Assembly: GCA_012515535.1 (NCBI GenBank)
Contig: JAAYYF010000139.1
Location: forward strand, 1-64,000
Source of the DNA: Deinococcales bacterium
GTDB taxonomy: Bacteria > Deinococcota > Deinococci > Deinococcales > Trueperaceae
Length of the DNA: 64,000 nt
Reading direction: 5' to 3'
Shown in pieces: positions 15,967 to 27,604 of this stretch. Below the pieces are notes generated by a model, which worked only from the letters and a program-made list of their open reading frames with translations, searched no databases and was not told the DNA's origin. How positions within the stretch are numbered: the first letter of the stretch is position 1; the number at the start of each line of letters is the position of its first letter. The translations under genes were made by a program, and so were the position numbers.

Positions 15967-16722
15967 TCACAGGACCTTGGCCTCGTCGCGGAGCAGGCGC
16001 ACCAGCTCGGCCGCGGCGCTGGCCGCGTCGCCCTCGATGATGCGGCCGCGGCGCTCGCGCGTCTGGATCTCCTGCGCCACCACGCGCGTGAGCGGCTGCG
16101 CGCCGCCCAGCTCGTCGAGGCTGCGCTTGGCCAGCTCCTTGCGCTTGGCCTTCATGATGTTGGGCAGCGTGGGGTAGCGCGGCTCGTTGAGCCCCTGCTG
16201 GGTGGTGACCACCGCCGGCAGCGGCAGGGTGAGGCTCTCCTGGCCGTCGTCGGTGTCGTGCCGCACCTCGAGCGCGCCGCCGGCGAGCTTCAGCTCGGTG
16301 GTCCAGTCGGAGTGGGGCCAGCCCAGCACCTCGGCCAGGGCGGGCCCGAGCGCGGCGCTGTCCCAGTCGGCCTGCTTGCCGCCCACGAACACCAGGTCGG
16401 CGCCCTCCTGCCGCACCACCTCGGCGAGCACGCGCGCCTGGGCGATGGGGTCGAGCTCGACGTCGGTCTCGACGTGCACGGCGCGGTCGGCGCCGAGCGC
16501 CAGCGCGGTGCGGATGGCCTCCTCGTAGCGCGCCGGGCCCAGCGCCAGCGCCACGATCTCCACGTCGTGGCCGGCCTCGCGCAGGCGGATGGCCTCCTCG
16601 ACGCCGTACTCGTCCATGCCGTCGATGACGAAGGTGACGCCATCCAGTTCGACCCCGCCGCTGCCGGCGCGGATGCGCGCCTCGGCGTCGGGGACCTGCT
16701 TCAGGACGGTGATGATCTTCAC
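15967..16722 (-). CDS. etfB: Electron transfer flavoprotein beta subunit
   Basis: The 251-residue partner of EtfA binds AMP and forms the docking surface for dehydrogenases. It shows the family pattern [11 protein letters not shown] at the start, the recognition-loop region [12 protein letters not shown] and [19 protein letters not shown]. The GTG at 16722 has GGAGGAA 4 bases upstream. It lies 97 bases after the upstream dehydrogenase gene. Confidence 0.96.
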   Translation of the reverse strand: MKIITVLKQVPDAEARIRAGSGGVELDGVTFVIDGMDEYGVEEAIRLREAGHDVEIVALALGPARYEEAIRTALALGADRAVHVETDVELDPIAQARVLAEVVRQEGADLVFVGGKQADWDSAALGPALAEVLGWPHSDWTTELKLAGGALEVRHDTDDGQESLTLPLPAVVTTQQGLNEPRYPTLPNIMKAKRKELAKRSLDELGGAQPLTRVVAQEIQTRERRGRIIEGDAASAAAELVRLLRDEAKVL

Positions 16723-16819
16723 TGCTTCCTCCAGGGGCCTCGCGGCCGTGCGGTAGCTGCTTCGCTCGATCGGGGGGTGGCGGCGCGCGCCCAGGACGTG
16801 GCTCCCACCCTAGGTGCGC

Positions 16820-17959
<1,140 letters not shown>

Positions 17960-18005
17960 GGCTCTCTCCTCGCCCCGCGGGTGGCGGGCTGCCCTCGGCC
18001 TGCGC

Positions 18006-19157
18006 TCACCGCTCGAGCTCGCGGAAGATCTGCCGGTGGATCACCATGCGCTGGATCTCGCTGGTGCCTTCGTAGATCTCGGTGACGCGGGCGTCGCGGA
18101 AGTAGCGCTCGACCGGGAAGTCCTTGGTGTAGCCGTAGCCGCCCAGCACCTGGATGGCGGCGTGGGTCACGCGGCTGGCGGTCTCGGAGGCGACCAGCTT
18201 GGCCATCGCCGCCTCGCGCGCGGTGCGGAACCCGCGGTCCTTGAGCCAGGCCGCGCGGTGGGTGAGGAGCCGGGCCGCCTCGATGCCGGTGAGCATGTCG
18301 GCGAGCTTGAAGCCCACCGCCTGGTGCTCGTGGATCGCCTTGCCGAAGGCGGTGCGCTCGGCGGCGTAGTCGCGCGCGGCCTCGTAGGCGGCGCGGGCGA
18401 TGCCCACGGCGAGCGCGGCGATGCCGATGCGGCCGCCGTCGAGCCCCGCCATGGCGATCACGAAGCCGTTGCCGGGCGCGCCCAGCACGGCGTCGTCGGG
18501 CACGAAGCAGCCCTCGAGCGTGACGGTGGTGGTGATGGCGGCGTGCTGTCCGAGCTTCTCCTCGGGCTTGCCGAACGAGAGGCCGTCGGCGCCCTTCTCC
18601 ACCAGGAAGCAGGTGATGCCGCGCGCGCCCGCATGGCGGTCGCTCTTGGCCAGCACCAGGTAGAGCTGCGCCTCGCCGCCGGAGGTGATCCACGCCTTGG
18701 TGCCGTTCAGCACCCAGCCGCCGTCCACCTTCTCGGCGCGCGTGCTGAGGGCGGCGGCGTCGGAGCCGGCGTGCGGTTCGGAGAGGCAGAAGGCGCCGAT
18801 CCACTCGCCGCTGGCCAGCCTGGGCAGGTAGCGCTGGCGCTGCGCCTCGGTGCCGTGCTTGAGCAGCATCGACTGCGGCAGGCCGTTGGTGACGCTCATG
18901 ATGGTGGCGTGCGAGGCGTCGACGGCGGCGATCTCCTCGAGCAGCACCACGTAGCTGAGGGTGTCGAGGCCGGCGCCGCCGTACTCCTCGGGGGTGAGCA
19001 TGCCGAGCAGGCCCAGCTCGCCCATCTTGCGCAGCGTCTCCCGCGGGAAGCGCGGCGCGCGGTCGAGCTCGGTCGCCACCGGGGCGAGCTCGGCGCGGGC
19101 GAACTCGCGCACGGCGCGCTGCATCGCCAGCAGGTCTTCGGGTAACGAGAAGTCCAA
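18006..19157 (-). CDS. Acyl-CoA dehydrogenase
   Basis: This 383-residue paralog heads the dehydrogenase-ETF operon. It has FCLSEPHAGSDAAAL, KAWITSGG, YGYTKDFPVERYFRDARV and EIYEGTSEIQRMVI. The TTG at 19157 is chosen because LDFSLPEDLLAMQR is the expected N-terminus, a GGAG lies 8 bases upstream, and the promoter -10 box is only about 34 bases away; the in-frame extension further upstream would run across that promoter. The arrangement suggests catabolism of fatty or branched-chain acids. Confidence 0.93.
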   Translation of the reverse strand: MDFSLPEDLLAMQRAVREFARAELAPVATELDRAPRFPRETLRKMGELGLLGMLTPEEYGGAGLDTLSYVVLLEEIAAVDASHATIMSVTNGLPQSMLLKHGTEAQRQRYLPRLASGEWIGAFCLSEPHAGSDAAALSTRAEKVDGGWVLNGTKAWITSGGEAQLYLVLAKSDRHAGARGITCFLVEKGADGLSFGKPEEKLGQHAAITTTVTLEGCFVPDDAVLGAPGNGFVIAMAGLDGGRIGIAALAVGIARAAYEAARDYAAERTAFGKAIHEHQAVGFKLADMLTGIEAARLLTHRAAWLKDRGFRTAREAAMAKLVASETASRVTHAAIQVLGGYGYTKDFPVERYFRDARVTEIYEGTSEIQRMVIHRQIFRELER

Positions 19158-19190
19158 GGGGTCGTCTCCACGGGCACGTGCGCCCGGGCG

Positions 19191-19196
19191 AGTATA
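19191..19196 (-). promoter_or_regulatory. -10 box of the acyl-CoA dehydrogenase-ETF operon
   Basis: TATACT on the minus strand lies about 34 bases before the TTG start. The -35 region is poor, so activation by a regulator is possible. The divergent SCP2 promoter is 30 bases away. Confidence 0.5.
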
Positions 19197-19226
19197 ACTG
19201 CGGCCTGGAACCGCCGACCGGCCGAT

Positions 19227-19232
19227 TAGACT
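19227..19232 (+). promoter_or_regulatory. -10 box for a leaderless SCP2 transcript
   Basis: TAGACT ends 6 bases before the ATG at 19239. A transcript started from it would begin at or beside the start codon. Confidence 0.5.
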
Positions 19233-19238
19233 GAGTAC

Positions 19239-19589
19239 ATGAACGCCAAAGAGCTGCTGCTGAAGGTGCCCCAGGCCGTGGAGATCGACGCCGGCGCGCC
19301 GCGCGCCGTCATCCAGTACGAGACGAGCGAGCCCGTGTACCACGTCGTGGAGAACGGCGCGGTCAGCGCCCACGAGGGCCACGCCCCCGCCCCCGACGTG
19401 ACCGTGCGCGTCTCCGACGACAACCTCCTCAAGCTGTTCCGCGGCGAGCTGAACCCCATGACGGCGATGATGACCGGCCGCCTGCGCGTGAAGGGCAACG
19501 TGATGCTGGCGCAGCGCCTGCTGGGGATGGTCGACCGGGCCAAGCTCGAGGCGGCGCGCGACGAGATCGTGAGGAACGAGCAGGCCTGA
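19239..19589 (+). CDS. SCP2 sterol-binding domain protein
   Basis: The 116-residue protein is a stand-alone SCP2 domain: a central beta sheet with PAPDVTVRVSDDNLLKLFRGELNPMTAMMTGRLRVKGNVMLAQRL, written here in abbreviated form as key segments DVTVRVSDD, GELNPMTAMMTG and RVKGNVMLA. Such domains bind hydrophobic ligands, including fatty acyl-CoAs. Its divergent position next to acyl-CoA dehydrogenases fits a role in lipid handling, although the ligand is unknown. Confidence 0.9.
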   Translation: MNAKELLLKVPQAVEIDAGAPRAVIQYETSEPVYHVVENGAVSAHEGHAPAPDVTVRVSDDNLLKLFRGELNPMTAMMTGRLRVKGNVMLAQRLLGMVDRAKLEAARDEIVRNEQA

Positions 19590-19595
19590 GCCGCC

Positions 19596-20063
19596 CTAGC
19601 GGTGGAAGCGCACCTCGTGGCGGCGGTACGCCCCGCCCTCGTAGTAGAAGGTGGCGGTGAACACCCCGGGCTGGTCGAGCCACGGCAGGAAGTGGCGGTC
19701 GCCCTCCCATAGCGGCAGGTCGGCGAGCTCCGCGGTCGGCACCCAGAACAGGTCGCCCTCGCGCGAGGGGGTGGGGGTACCGCTGAAGCGCGTGACCAGG
19801 TAGACCCACACGTGCCAGTCGTCGCTGCCGTCGAAGGCGGGGAAGGTGATGAACCCCTTCAGCACCGCTTCCTCCACCGTCAGCCCCGACTCCTCGAGCA
19901 CCTCGCGCCGCACGCAGGCGTCGGGCGACTCGCCCGGCTCGAGCTTGCCGCCCAGGCCGTTCCACTTGCCGGCGTGCAGGTGGTCCGGGTCGCCGCCGCG
20001 GCGCAGCATCAGCGTGCGGTCGCCGTCGCGCACGTACGCCAGGGTGGCGAGCTTCACGCCCAC
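19596..20063 (-). CDS. NUDIX hydrolase (MutT-like)
   Basis: The 155-residue protein carries a complete NUDIX box: G39, E45, R53, E54, E57, E58, G60. These residues bind the metal and cleave a nucleoside-diphosphate-linked substrate. The sequence WNGLGGKLEPGE and the tail resemble 8-oxo-dGTP/ADP-ribose type enzymes, but the substrate cannot be assigned. Its GTG start overlaps the preceding small gene by 10 bases, so it ends a lysC operon. Confidence 0.9.
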   Translation of the reverse strand: MGVKLATLAYVRDGDRTLMLRRGGDPDHLHAGKWNGLGGKLEPGESPDACVRREVLEESGLTVEEAVLKGFITFPAFDGSDDWHVWVYLVTRFSGTPTPSREGDLFWVPTAELADLPLWEGDRHFLPWLDQPGVFTATFYYEGGAYRRHEVRFHR

Positions 20064-20377
20064 GGCCCCGCGCCCCCTCCCGCGTCGTCGCCGCGCTCGC
20101 GCAGCGCCGCCTCCAGCTGGCGCCCCAGCTCAGGCGCCTCCTCGAGCGCGCCGCCGCGCTCGCGCCGCACCCGCAGGCGCCGCGCCAGGCCGGCGCCGCG
20201 CTCCGCGAGCCAGCGGGCCAGGAAGGCCACGGCGGCGCGCTCGTCGGCGCCCAGCGCGGGCGGCACGCGCAGCGTCACGCGCTCGCGCGCCCCGGCCTCC
20301 GACTCGAGCACCAGGAGCAGCTCGACGCTGCCCCCGCCGCGCTTCACGAACAGCTGCTCGAGCCGGTCGGCGCGCAC
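20054..20377 (-). CDS. Small conserved-looking protein between lysC and the NUDIX gene
   Basis: The 107-residue product starts at the GTG at 20377, 7 bases after the lysC stop, and overlaps the NUDIX start. Its first half looks like a beta strand pair (VELLLVLESEAGARERVTLRV), followed by an amphipathic helix and an Arg/Glu-rich tail. I do not recognise the family. Tight packing between two real genes is the main support. Confidence 0.55.
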   Translation of the reverse strand: MRADRLEQLFVKRGGGSVELLLVLESEAGARERVTLRVPPALGADERAAVAFLARWLAERGAGLARRLRVRRERGGALEEAPELGRQLEAALRERGDDAGGGAGPWA

Positions 20378-20384
20378 GCCGCCG

Positions 20385-21686
<1,302 letters not shown>

Positions 21687-21794
21687 ATGACCAGTGAGCT
21701 TAACGCCGCCGCGGTGCGCGGCGCTAGCCTGGGCCGTGGCGGCGCCCGCCGCCAGGCGACCGGGCTCCCGTGCGGCTCTGCAATAATCGCGCGT

Positions 21795-23213
<1,419 letters not shown>

Positions 23214-23304
23214 CCGACCCGCACCCGTCCAACCTCCACCGGCCAGTCTGGTAGGATGCCCACGCATCAAACGCGCAACCAGCGCCATAGCGAGGTTCGA
23301 GGAC

Positions 23305-24162
23305 GTGTCGGATACCAACCCCGTACCCGGCTCGCTACCGCGTTCCACCGGAACGCGGAGCGAAGCAGAATCCCCCGCCGCGCCGCCGCTACTGAGCATC
23401 CAGGGCTTGGTGAAGGACTTCGGCGGCCTGCGAGCCGTCAACCATTGCAGCTTCGACGTGGCCCGGGGCAGCATCACCGGGCTGATCGGCCCCAACGGCG
23501 CGGGTAAGACCACGCTGTTCAGCCTGGTGTCGGGCTTCTACCGGCCCGACGAGGGCCGCGTCTTCCTGGACGGCGAGGACGTCACCGGGCTGCCCTCGCA
23601 CCTGATCTTCCGCAAGGGCCTGTCGCGCACCTTCCAGATCCCCCGCGAGCACAAGAGCATGACCGTGATGGAGAACCTCATGCTCGTGCCGAAGGGGCAG
23701 CTCGGCGAGCGCTTCTGGAACCCCGTGTTCCGCCCCGGCGCCGTGCGCGCCCAGGAGCGCCAGCTGCGCGAGAAGGCGCGCGAGGTGCTCGACTTCGTGG
23801 AGCTGTCGCACATGGCCGACCAGCCGGCCGGCGCCATGTCGGGCGGCCAGAAGAAGCTGCTGGAGCTGGCGCGCACGCTGATGGCCGACCCCAAGATCGT
23901 GCTGCTCGACGAGCCGGGCGCGGGCGTGAACCCCACGCTGATGGGCAAGATCCGCGAGAAGATCGAGCAGCTCAACCGCGAGCGCGGCATCACCTTCCTG
24001 CTCATCGAGCACGACATGCCGCTGGTGATGGGCCTGTGCGACCCGGTGGTGGTGATGAACCAGGGCAGCAAGCTCGTCAGCGGGCCGCCCGCCGTGGTCC
24101 GCACCGATCCGCGCGTTCTGGAAGCGTACCTGGGAGGTCAGTATGGCGCTCTTGAGGGTTGA
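23305..24162 (+). CDS. livG: Branched-chain amino acid ABC transporter ATPase LivG
   Basis: This is one of two ATPases of a LIV/HAAT-type importer. Walker A GPNGAGKTT, the ABC signature MSGGQKKLLELARTLM, Walker B IVLLDEPGAGVNP and the switch His (LIEHDM) are all present. The LivG-specific GLSRTFQIPREHKSMTV segment is clear. The 285-residue form from the GTG at 23305 has about 28 extra N-terminal residues before the ABC fold. livF overlaps its end by 20 bases. Confidence 0.95.
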   Translation: MSDTNPVPGSLPRSTGTRSEAESPAAPPLLSIQGLVKDFGGLRAVNHCSFDVARGSITGLIGPNGAGKTTLFSLVSGFYRPDEGRVFLDGEDVTGLPSHLIFRKGLSRTFQIPREHKSMTVMENLMLVPKGQLGERFWNPVFRPGAVRAQERQLREKAREVLDFVELSHMADQPAGAMSGGQKKLLELARTLMADPKIVLLDEPGAGVNPTLMGKIREKIEQLNRERGITFLLIEHDMPLVMGLCDPVVVMNQGSKLVSGPPAVVRTDPRVLEAYLGGQYGALEG

Positions 24163-24847
24163 GGACGTCCAGACCGGGTACGGCGAGATGCAGGTGCTGC
24201 GCGGCGTGAGCCTCACGGTGGCGCAGGACGAGATCGTCTCGATCGTGGGCCCCAACGGAGCCGGCAAGTCGACGGTCATGAAGCTCGTGTTCGGGCTGCT
24301 GAAGCCCTGGGAGGGGCGGGTCACCTTCGACGGCCGCGACATCTCCGGCATGGCGCCGGAGAAGCTCGTGCGCCTGGGGCTCTCCTACGTGCCGCAGGTC
24401 GACAACGTCTTCCCCACCCTCACCGTCGAGGAGAACCTCGAGATGGGCGGCTTCACCCGCACCGGCTCGCTACAGGAGCACAAGGAGCGCGTCTACGAGC
24501 TCTTCCCGCGCCTGGCCGAGCGACGACGCCAGCGGGCCGGCAAGATGTCGGGCGGCGAGCGCCAGATGGTGGCGATGGGGCGGGCGCTGATGCTCGACCC
24601 CAAGCTGCTGATGCTCGACGAGCCCTCCGCCGGCCTCGCGCCGCTGCTCGTCGACATGATCTTCGAGAAGGTCGTCGACATCAACAAGGCCGGCGTGGCG
24701 GTGTTGATGGTGGAACAGAACGCCAAGAAATCGCTCCAGCTCGCCGACCGCGGCTACGTGCTGGCCACGGGCCAGAACCAGGTCGACGGCAAGGGCAGCG
24801 AGCTCCTCAGCGACCCCGAGGTCGCGCGCCTCTACCTAGGGGGTTGA
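24143..24847 (+). CDS. livF: Branched-chain amino acid ABC transporter ATPase LivF
   Basis: The 234-residue second ATPase of the LIV importer has Walker A GPNGAGKST, signature MSGGERQMVAMGRALM, Walker B LLMLDEPSAGLAP and LSYVPQVDNVFPTLTVEENL, typical of LivF. It overlaps both livG and livH, consistent with a single translationally coupled transport operon. Confidence 0.95.
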   Translation: MALLRVEDVQTGYGEMQVLRGVSLTVAQDEIVSIVGPNGAGKSTVMKLVFGLLKPWEGRVTFDGRDISGMAPEKLVRLGLSYVPQVDNVFPTLTVEENLEMGGFTRTGSLQEHKERVYELFPRLAERRRQRAGKMSGGERQMVAMGRALMLDPKLLMLDEPSAGLAPLLVDMIFEKVVDINKAGVAVLMVEQNAKKSLQLADRGYVLATGQNQVDGKGSELLSDPEVARLYLGG

Positions 24848-25896
24848 CGGTGGTGCAAGGTAGCCAAGCCATGCGGCTGCGCCCCGGTGAGCGTTTCCAG
24901 CGCGTCATCGGCAGCCCGATCGCCATGTACGTCGTGCTCGGCCTGGTGCTGGTCGCGCTCGTGATCGCCGCGCAGGTCAAGGGCCTGAGCGGCAACCTCC
25001 TCTTCTCGCTCTTCGTGCGCGGCGTGCTGCTGGGCGGCACGCTGGCGCTCGGCGCGGTGGGCGTCACGCTGGTGTTCGCCGTGCTCAAGATGGCCAACTT
25101 CGCCCACGGCGACCTCATGACGCTCGGCGCCTACCTGGGGCTGATCGTGGTGGCGCTGCTGCCCAAGGGCGCGCCGTTGGCGCCGTTCTCGTTCGGCTAC
25201 GAGTTCCTGGTGGCGTTCCTGCTGGTGGTACCGCTCGTGGGGCTGGTGGCGTTCGGCCTCGACCGGGTGGCGTTCCGGCCGCTGCGCGCCCGGCGCGCGC
25301 AGCCGATCATGTTCGCCATGGCCGCGCTGGGCCTGGCGTTCGGCATCCGCAGCCTGGTGTACATCTTCTGGGGCGCCGACTTCACCTTCTACTACTCCGG
25401 CCGGGCGCGGCCCGCGGTCGAGCTCTTCGCCGGCGTGCGCGTGCGCCCCGACCAGCTGTTCATCCTGGGCCTGGCGGTGGTGCTGATCGTGGGCGTCTAC
25501 CTGCTGCTGGAGCGCACCAAGATCGGCAAGGCGATGCGCGCCACCGCCGACAACCCCGACCTGGCGCGCGTCAGCGGCATCGACACCGGCCGCGTGATCC
25601 TCTGGACGTGGCTGATCGGCGGCGGGCTGGCGGCGGCGGGCGGCATGCTCTACGGCCTCGACGTGCAGCTGCGCCCCGAGATGGGCTGGTGGCTGCTGCT
25701 GCCGCTGTTCGCCTCGGTCATCCTGGGCACCATCGGCAACGCCTACGGCGCCATGGCCGGCGCCTTCGTGATCGGCATCGTGTGGCAGATGAGCAGCGCG
25801 TTCATCAACCCGGCCTACGGGCACGGCATCGCCTTCCTGGTGATGGTGCTGGTGCTGCTCGTGCGGCCCGAGGGCCTGTTCGGGAAGCGGAGGTAG
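24844..25896 (+). CDS. livH: Branched-chain amino acid ABC transporter permease LivH
   Basis: The 350-residue integral membrane protein has about eight hydrophobic segments and the LivH motif ANFAHGDLMTLGAYLG. The cytoplasmic EAA-like loop RTKIGKAMRATADNPDLA contacts the ATPases. The TTG at 24844 overlaps the livF stop (TTGA); GTG codons at 24850 and 24853 or the ATG at 24871 are also possible starts. Confidence 0.94.
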   Translation: MTVVQGSQAMRLRPGERFQRVIGSPIAMYVVLGLVLVALVIAAQVKGLSGNLLFSLFVRGVLLGGTLALGAVGVTLVFAVLKMANFAHGDLMTLGAYLGLIVVALLPKGAPLAPFSFGYEFLVAFLLVVPLVGLVAFGLDRVAFRPLRARRAQPIMFAMAALGLAFGIRSLVYIFWGADFTFYYSGRARPAVELFAGVRVRPDQLFILGLAVVLIVGVYLLLERTKIGKAMRATADNPDLARVSGIDTGRVILWTWLIGGGLAAAGGMLYGLDVQLRPEMGWWLLLPLFASVILGTIGNAYGAMAGAFVIGIVWQMSSAFINPAYGHGIAFLVMVLVLLVRPEGLFGKRR

Positions 25897-25898
25897 CG

Positions 25899-27095
25899 AT
25901 GACCCCGGTCGTCCTCGCCAAGTCCGTCCTGCTGGGCGTCCCGCTGTGGCTGTTCGTGTCGAGCCTGCTCACCTTCAAGCCGGCGTGGCTCAAGCACCTG
26001 GTCTCGATCGCGGCGGGAGTGGCCGTGGCGCTGGCCATGGTCACGCTGATCCCCACCGGCATCCTCTCGTACATGACCACGTTCATCCTGATGGCGAGCA
26101 TCTACGGCGTGCTCAGCCTCGGCCTGAACGTGCAGTGGGGCTACACGGGCCTCTTCAACATCGGCATCGCGGCGTTCTTCGCCATCGGCGCCTTCACCAG
26201 CGCCCTCGTCACCACCGTCAAGCCCACGGGCTTCAACGCCAGCTTCACGCAGCAGGCGTTCGGCCTGGGGCTGCCGTTCTGGGTCGGCCTGCTGGCCGCC
26301 GGCCTGATGGCGGGCGTGCTGGCGTGGCTGATCGGCAAGCCCACGCTGCGCCTGCGCGACGACTACCTGGCCATCGCCACCATCGGCATCGCCGAGCTGG
26401 TACGCCTGGTGTTCCAGAACGAGCGCTGGCTGGCGAACGGGCCGCAGCCGCTGCGCGGCATCCCGCAGCCCGCCTCGTGCCTGGCCGGCAACGGCTGCAG
26501 CTGGCTGCCGGGCTTCGTGAACGACTTCTTCGCCCCCCTCACGCCGCGCGACTACCCGTTCGTCTACGTGGCCATCGTGGCGCTGGTGCTCTACGTCGTC
26601 TACCGCGTGCTCGAGCGCGCCATCCGCTCGCCGTGGGGGCGCGTGCTGCGCGCCGTGCGCGAGGAGGAGGCCTCGGCCGCCATGAACGGCAAGGACGTGG
26701 CGGCCTTCCGCATGCAGTCGTTCGTGGTGGGCGCGGTCATCATGGGCATCGGCGGCGCGCTGTACGCCCACTACGTGGTCGCCATCGACTACGGCCACTT
26801 CGACCCGCTCTACGGCACCTTCCTGATCTGGGTGATGCTGATGCTGGGCGGCAGCGGCAACAACCGCGGCGCCATCCTGGGCGCCTTCGTGGTGTGGGGC
26901 ATCTGGTCGGGCACGAGCTTCGTCGTCGACCTGCTGCGCCCCACGCTGGCGGCCATCTCCCCCGACCTGCCGTCGCGCGGCCCCTACATCCGCTTCTTCC
27001 TGATCTCGCTGCTGATGCTCTTCATCGTCCTCTACCGCCCGATGGGCATCCTCCGCGAGGAGAAGGTCGTCTCCCTGGACCGCGACCTGGCCTGA
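25899..27095 (+). CDS. livM: Branched-chain amino acid ABC transporter permease LivM
   Basis: The 398-residue partner permease starts at the ATG at 25899 with GGAGG overlapping the livH stop. Its motifs are GLNVQWGYTGLFNIGIAAFF and DDYLAIATIGIAELVR, with the EAA-like loop SPWGRVLRAVREEEASA. A hydrophilic loop after the fifth segment contains two cysteines (PASCLAGNGC) that could form a disulfide outside. It completes a GFHM gene order without a binding protein in the operon. Confidence 0.94.
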   Translation: MTPVVLAKSVLLGVPLWLFVSSLLTFKPAWLKHLVSIAAGVAVALAMVTLIPTGILSYMTTFILMASIYGVLSLGLNVQWGYTGLFNIGIAAFFAIGAFTSALVTTVKPTGFNASFTQQAFGLGLPFWVGLLAAGLMAGVLAWLIGKPTLRLRDDYLAIATIGIAELVRLVFQNERWLANGPQPLRGIPQPASCLAGNGCSWLPGFVNDFFAPLTPRDYPFVYVAIVALVLYVVYRVLERAIRSPWGRVLRAVREEEASAAMNGKDVAAFRMQSFVVGAVIMGIGGALYAHYVVAIDYGHFDPLYGTFLIWVMLMLGGSGNNRGAILGAFVVWGIWSGTSFVVDLLRPTLAAISPDLPSRGPYIRFFLISLLMLFIVLYRPMGILREEKVVSLDRDLA

Positions 27096-27151
27096 TCCCG
27101 CCCACGCGCCCTGAAGCGCGCCACGCGGGCACCTGAGACGAGACCGTCGAG

Positions 27152-27186
27152 GAGCGCGCGCCACCCACCCGGGCCGGCGCGCGCTC
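27152..27186 (+). terminator. Terminator-like hairpin after livM
   Basis: An 11-bp perfect stem (27152-27162 with 27176-27186) with a 13-base loop starts 57 bases after the livM stop. TACTTCG follows, a weak T tract. Confidence 0.55.
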
Positions 27187-27400
27187 TACTTCGCCCCTCA
27201 CGAGAACGGTCCCAGCGGCCCCAGGCGCGCCCCGGAGACCAGCCCAGCGCCTACCCCCAACCGCGCGAGCGCTCCGCCCGCCCCCACCGCCTCTCATGCC
27301 CCCTGGAGCCGCGCGAGGCGGCGCCACCCCTACACGACCCCCCGGACGCCCCACGCCCCCGTCGCCACCACCCCTGCCTCGCCCCGACGCCCGGGAGCCT

Positions 27401-27482
27401 GTGGGGCGGGCGCGCGGCGCCGGTGACCCGTAACCTCCCCGAAGCGAGGTTCAGGGTCACCGGCGCCGCGCGCCCGCCCCAC
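27401..27482. repeat. Very long perfect inverted repeat (29-bp arms)
   Basis: Arms 27401-27429 and 27454-27482 are perfectly complementary over 29 bases. Inside lies a further 6-bp stem (27432-27437 with 27446-27451) around an 8-base loop, separated by a 2x2 mismatch. The whole 82 bases would form one extended hairpin on either strand. It sits between convergent genes, about 120 bases from one stop codon and 305 from the other. Confidence 0.85.
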
Positions 27483-27535
27483 CCCCACGCCCCCGCCCAA
27501 GACCGAGGCCAGGAGCGCTGACCGCCCCAAGCGAG

Positions 27536-27563
27536 GGGCGCCCGGGACAGAACCCGGGCGCCC
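27536..27563 (-). terminator. Terminator-like hairpin after the liv binding-protein gene
   Basis: GGGCGCCCGGG (27536-27546) and its complement (27553-27563) form an 11-bp stem with a 6-base loop, 41 bases after the stop of the minus-strand gene. There is no T tract. Confidence 0.5.
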
Positions 27564-27604
27564 TCGACCGTTGGCCTTATGGCCGCCGCGAAGCCTGGTT
27601 GCGA

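Larger units (their letters stand above)
27096..27604. other. 509-base spacer between livM and the convergent binding-protein gene
   Basis: No coding frame with a recognisable protein is visible. The stretch is C-rich and contains three strong hairpins listed separately (27152-27186, 27401-27482, 27536-27563). Two of them are placed as terminators for the two convergent genes; the central one is unusually long. Confidence 0.7.
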
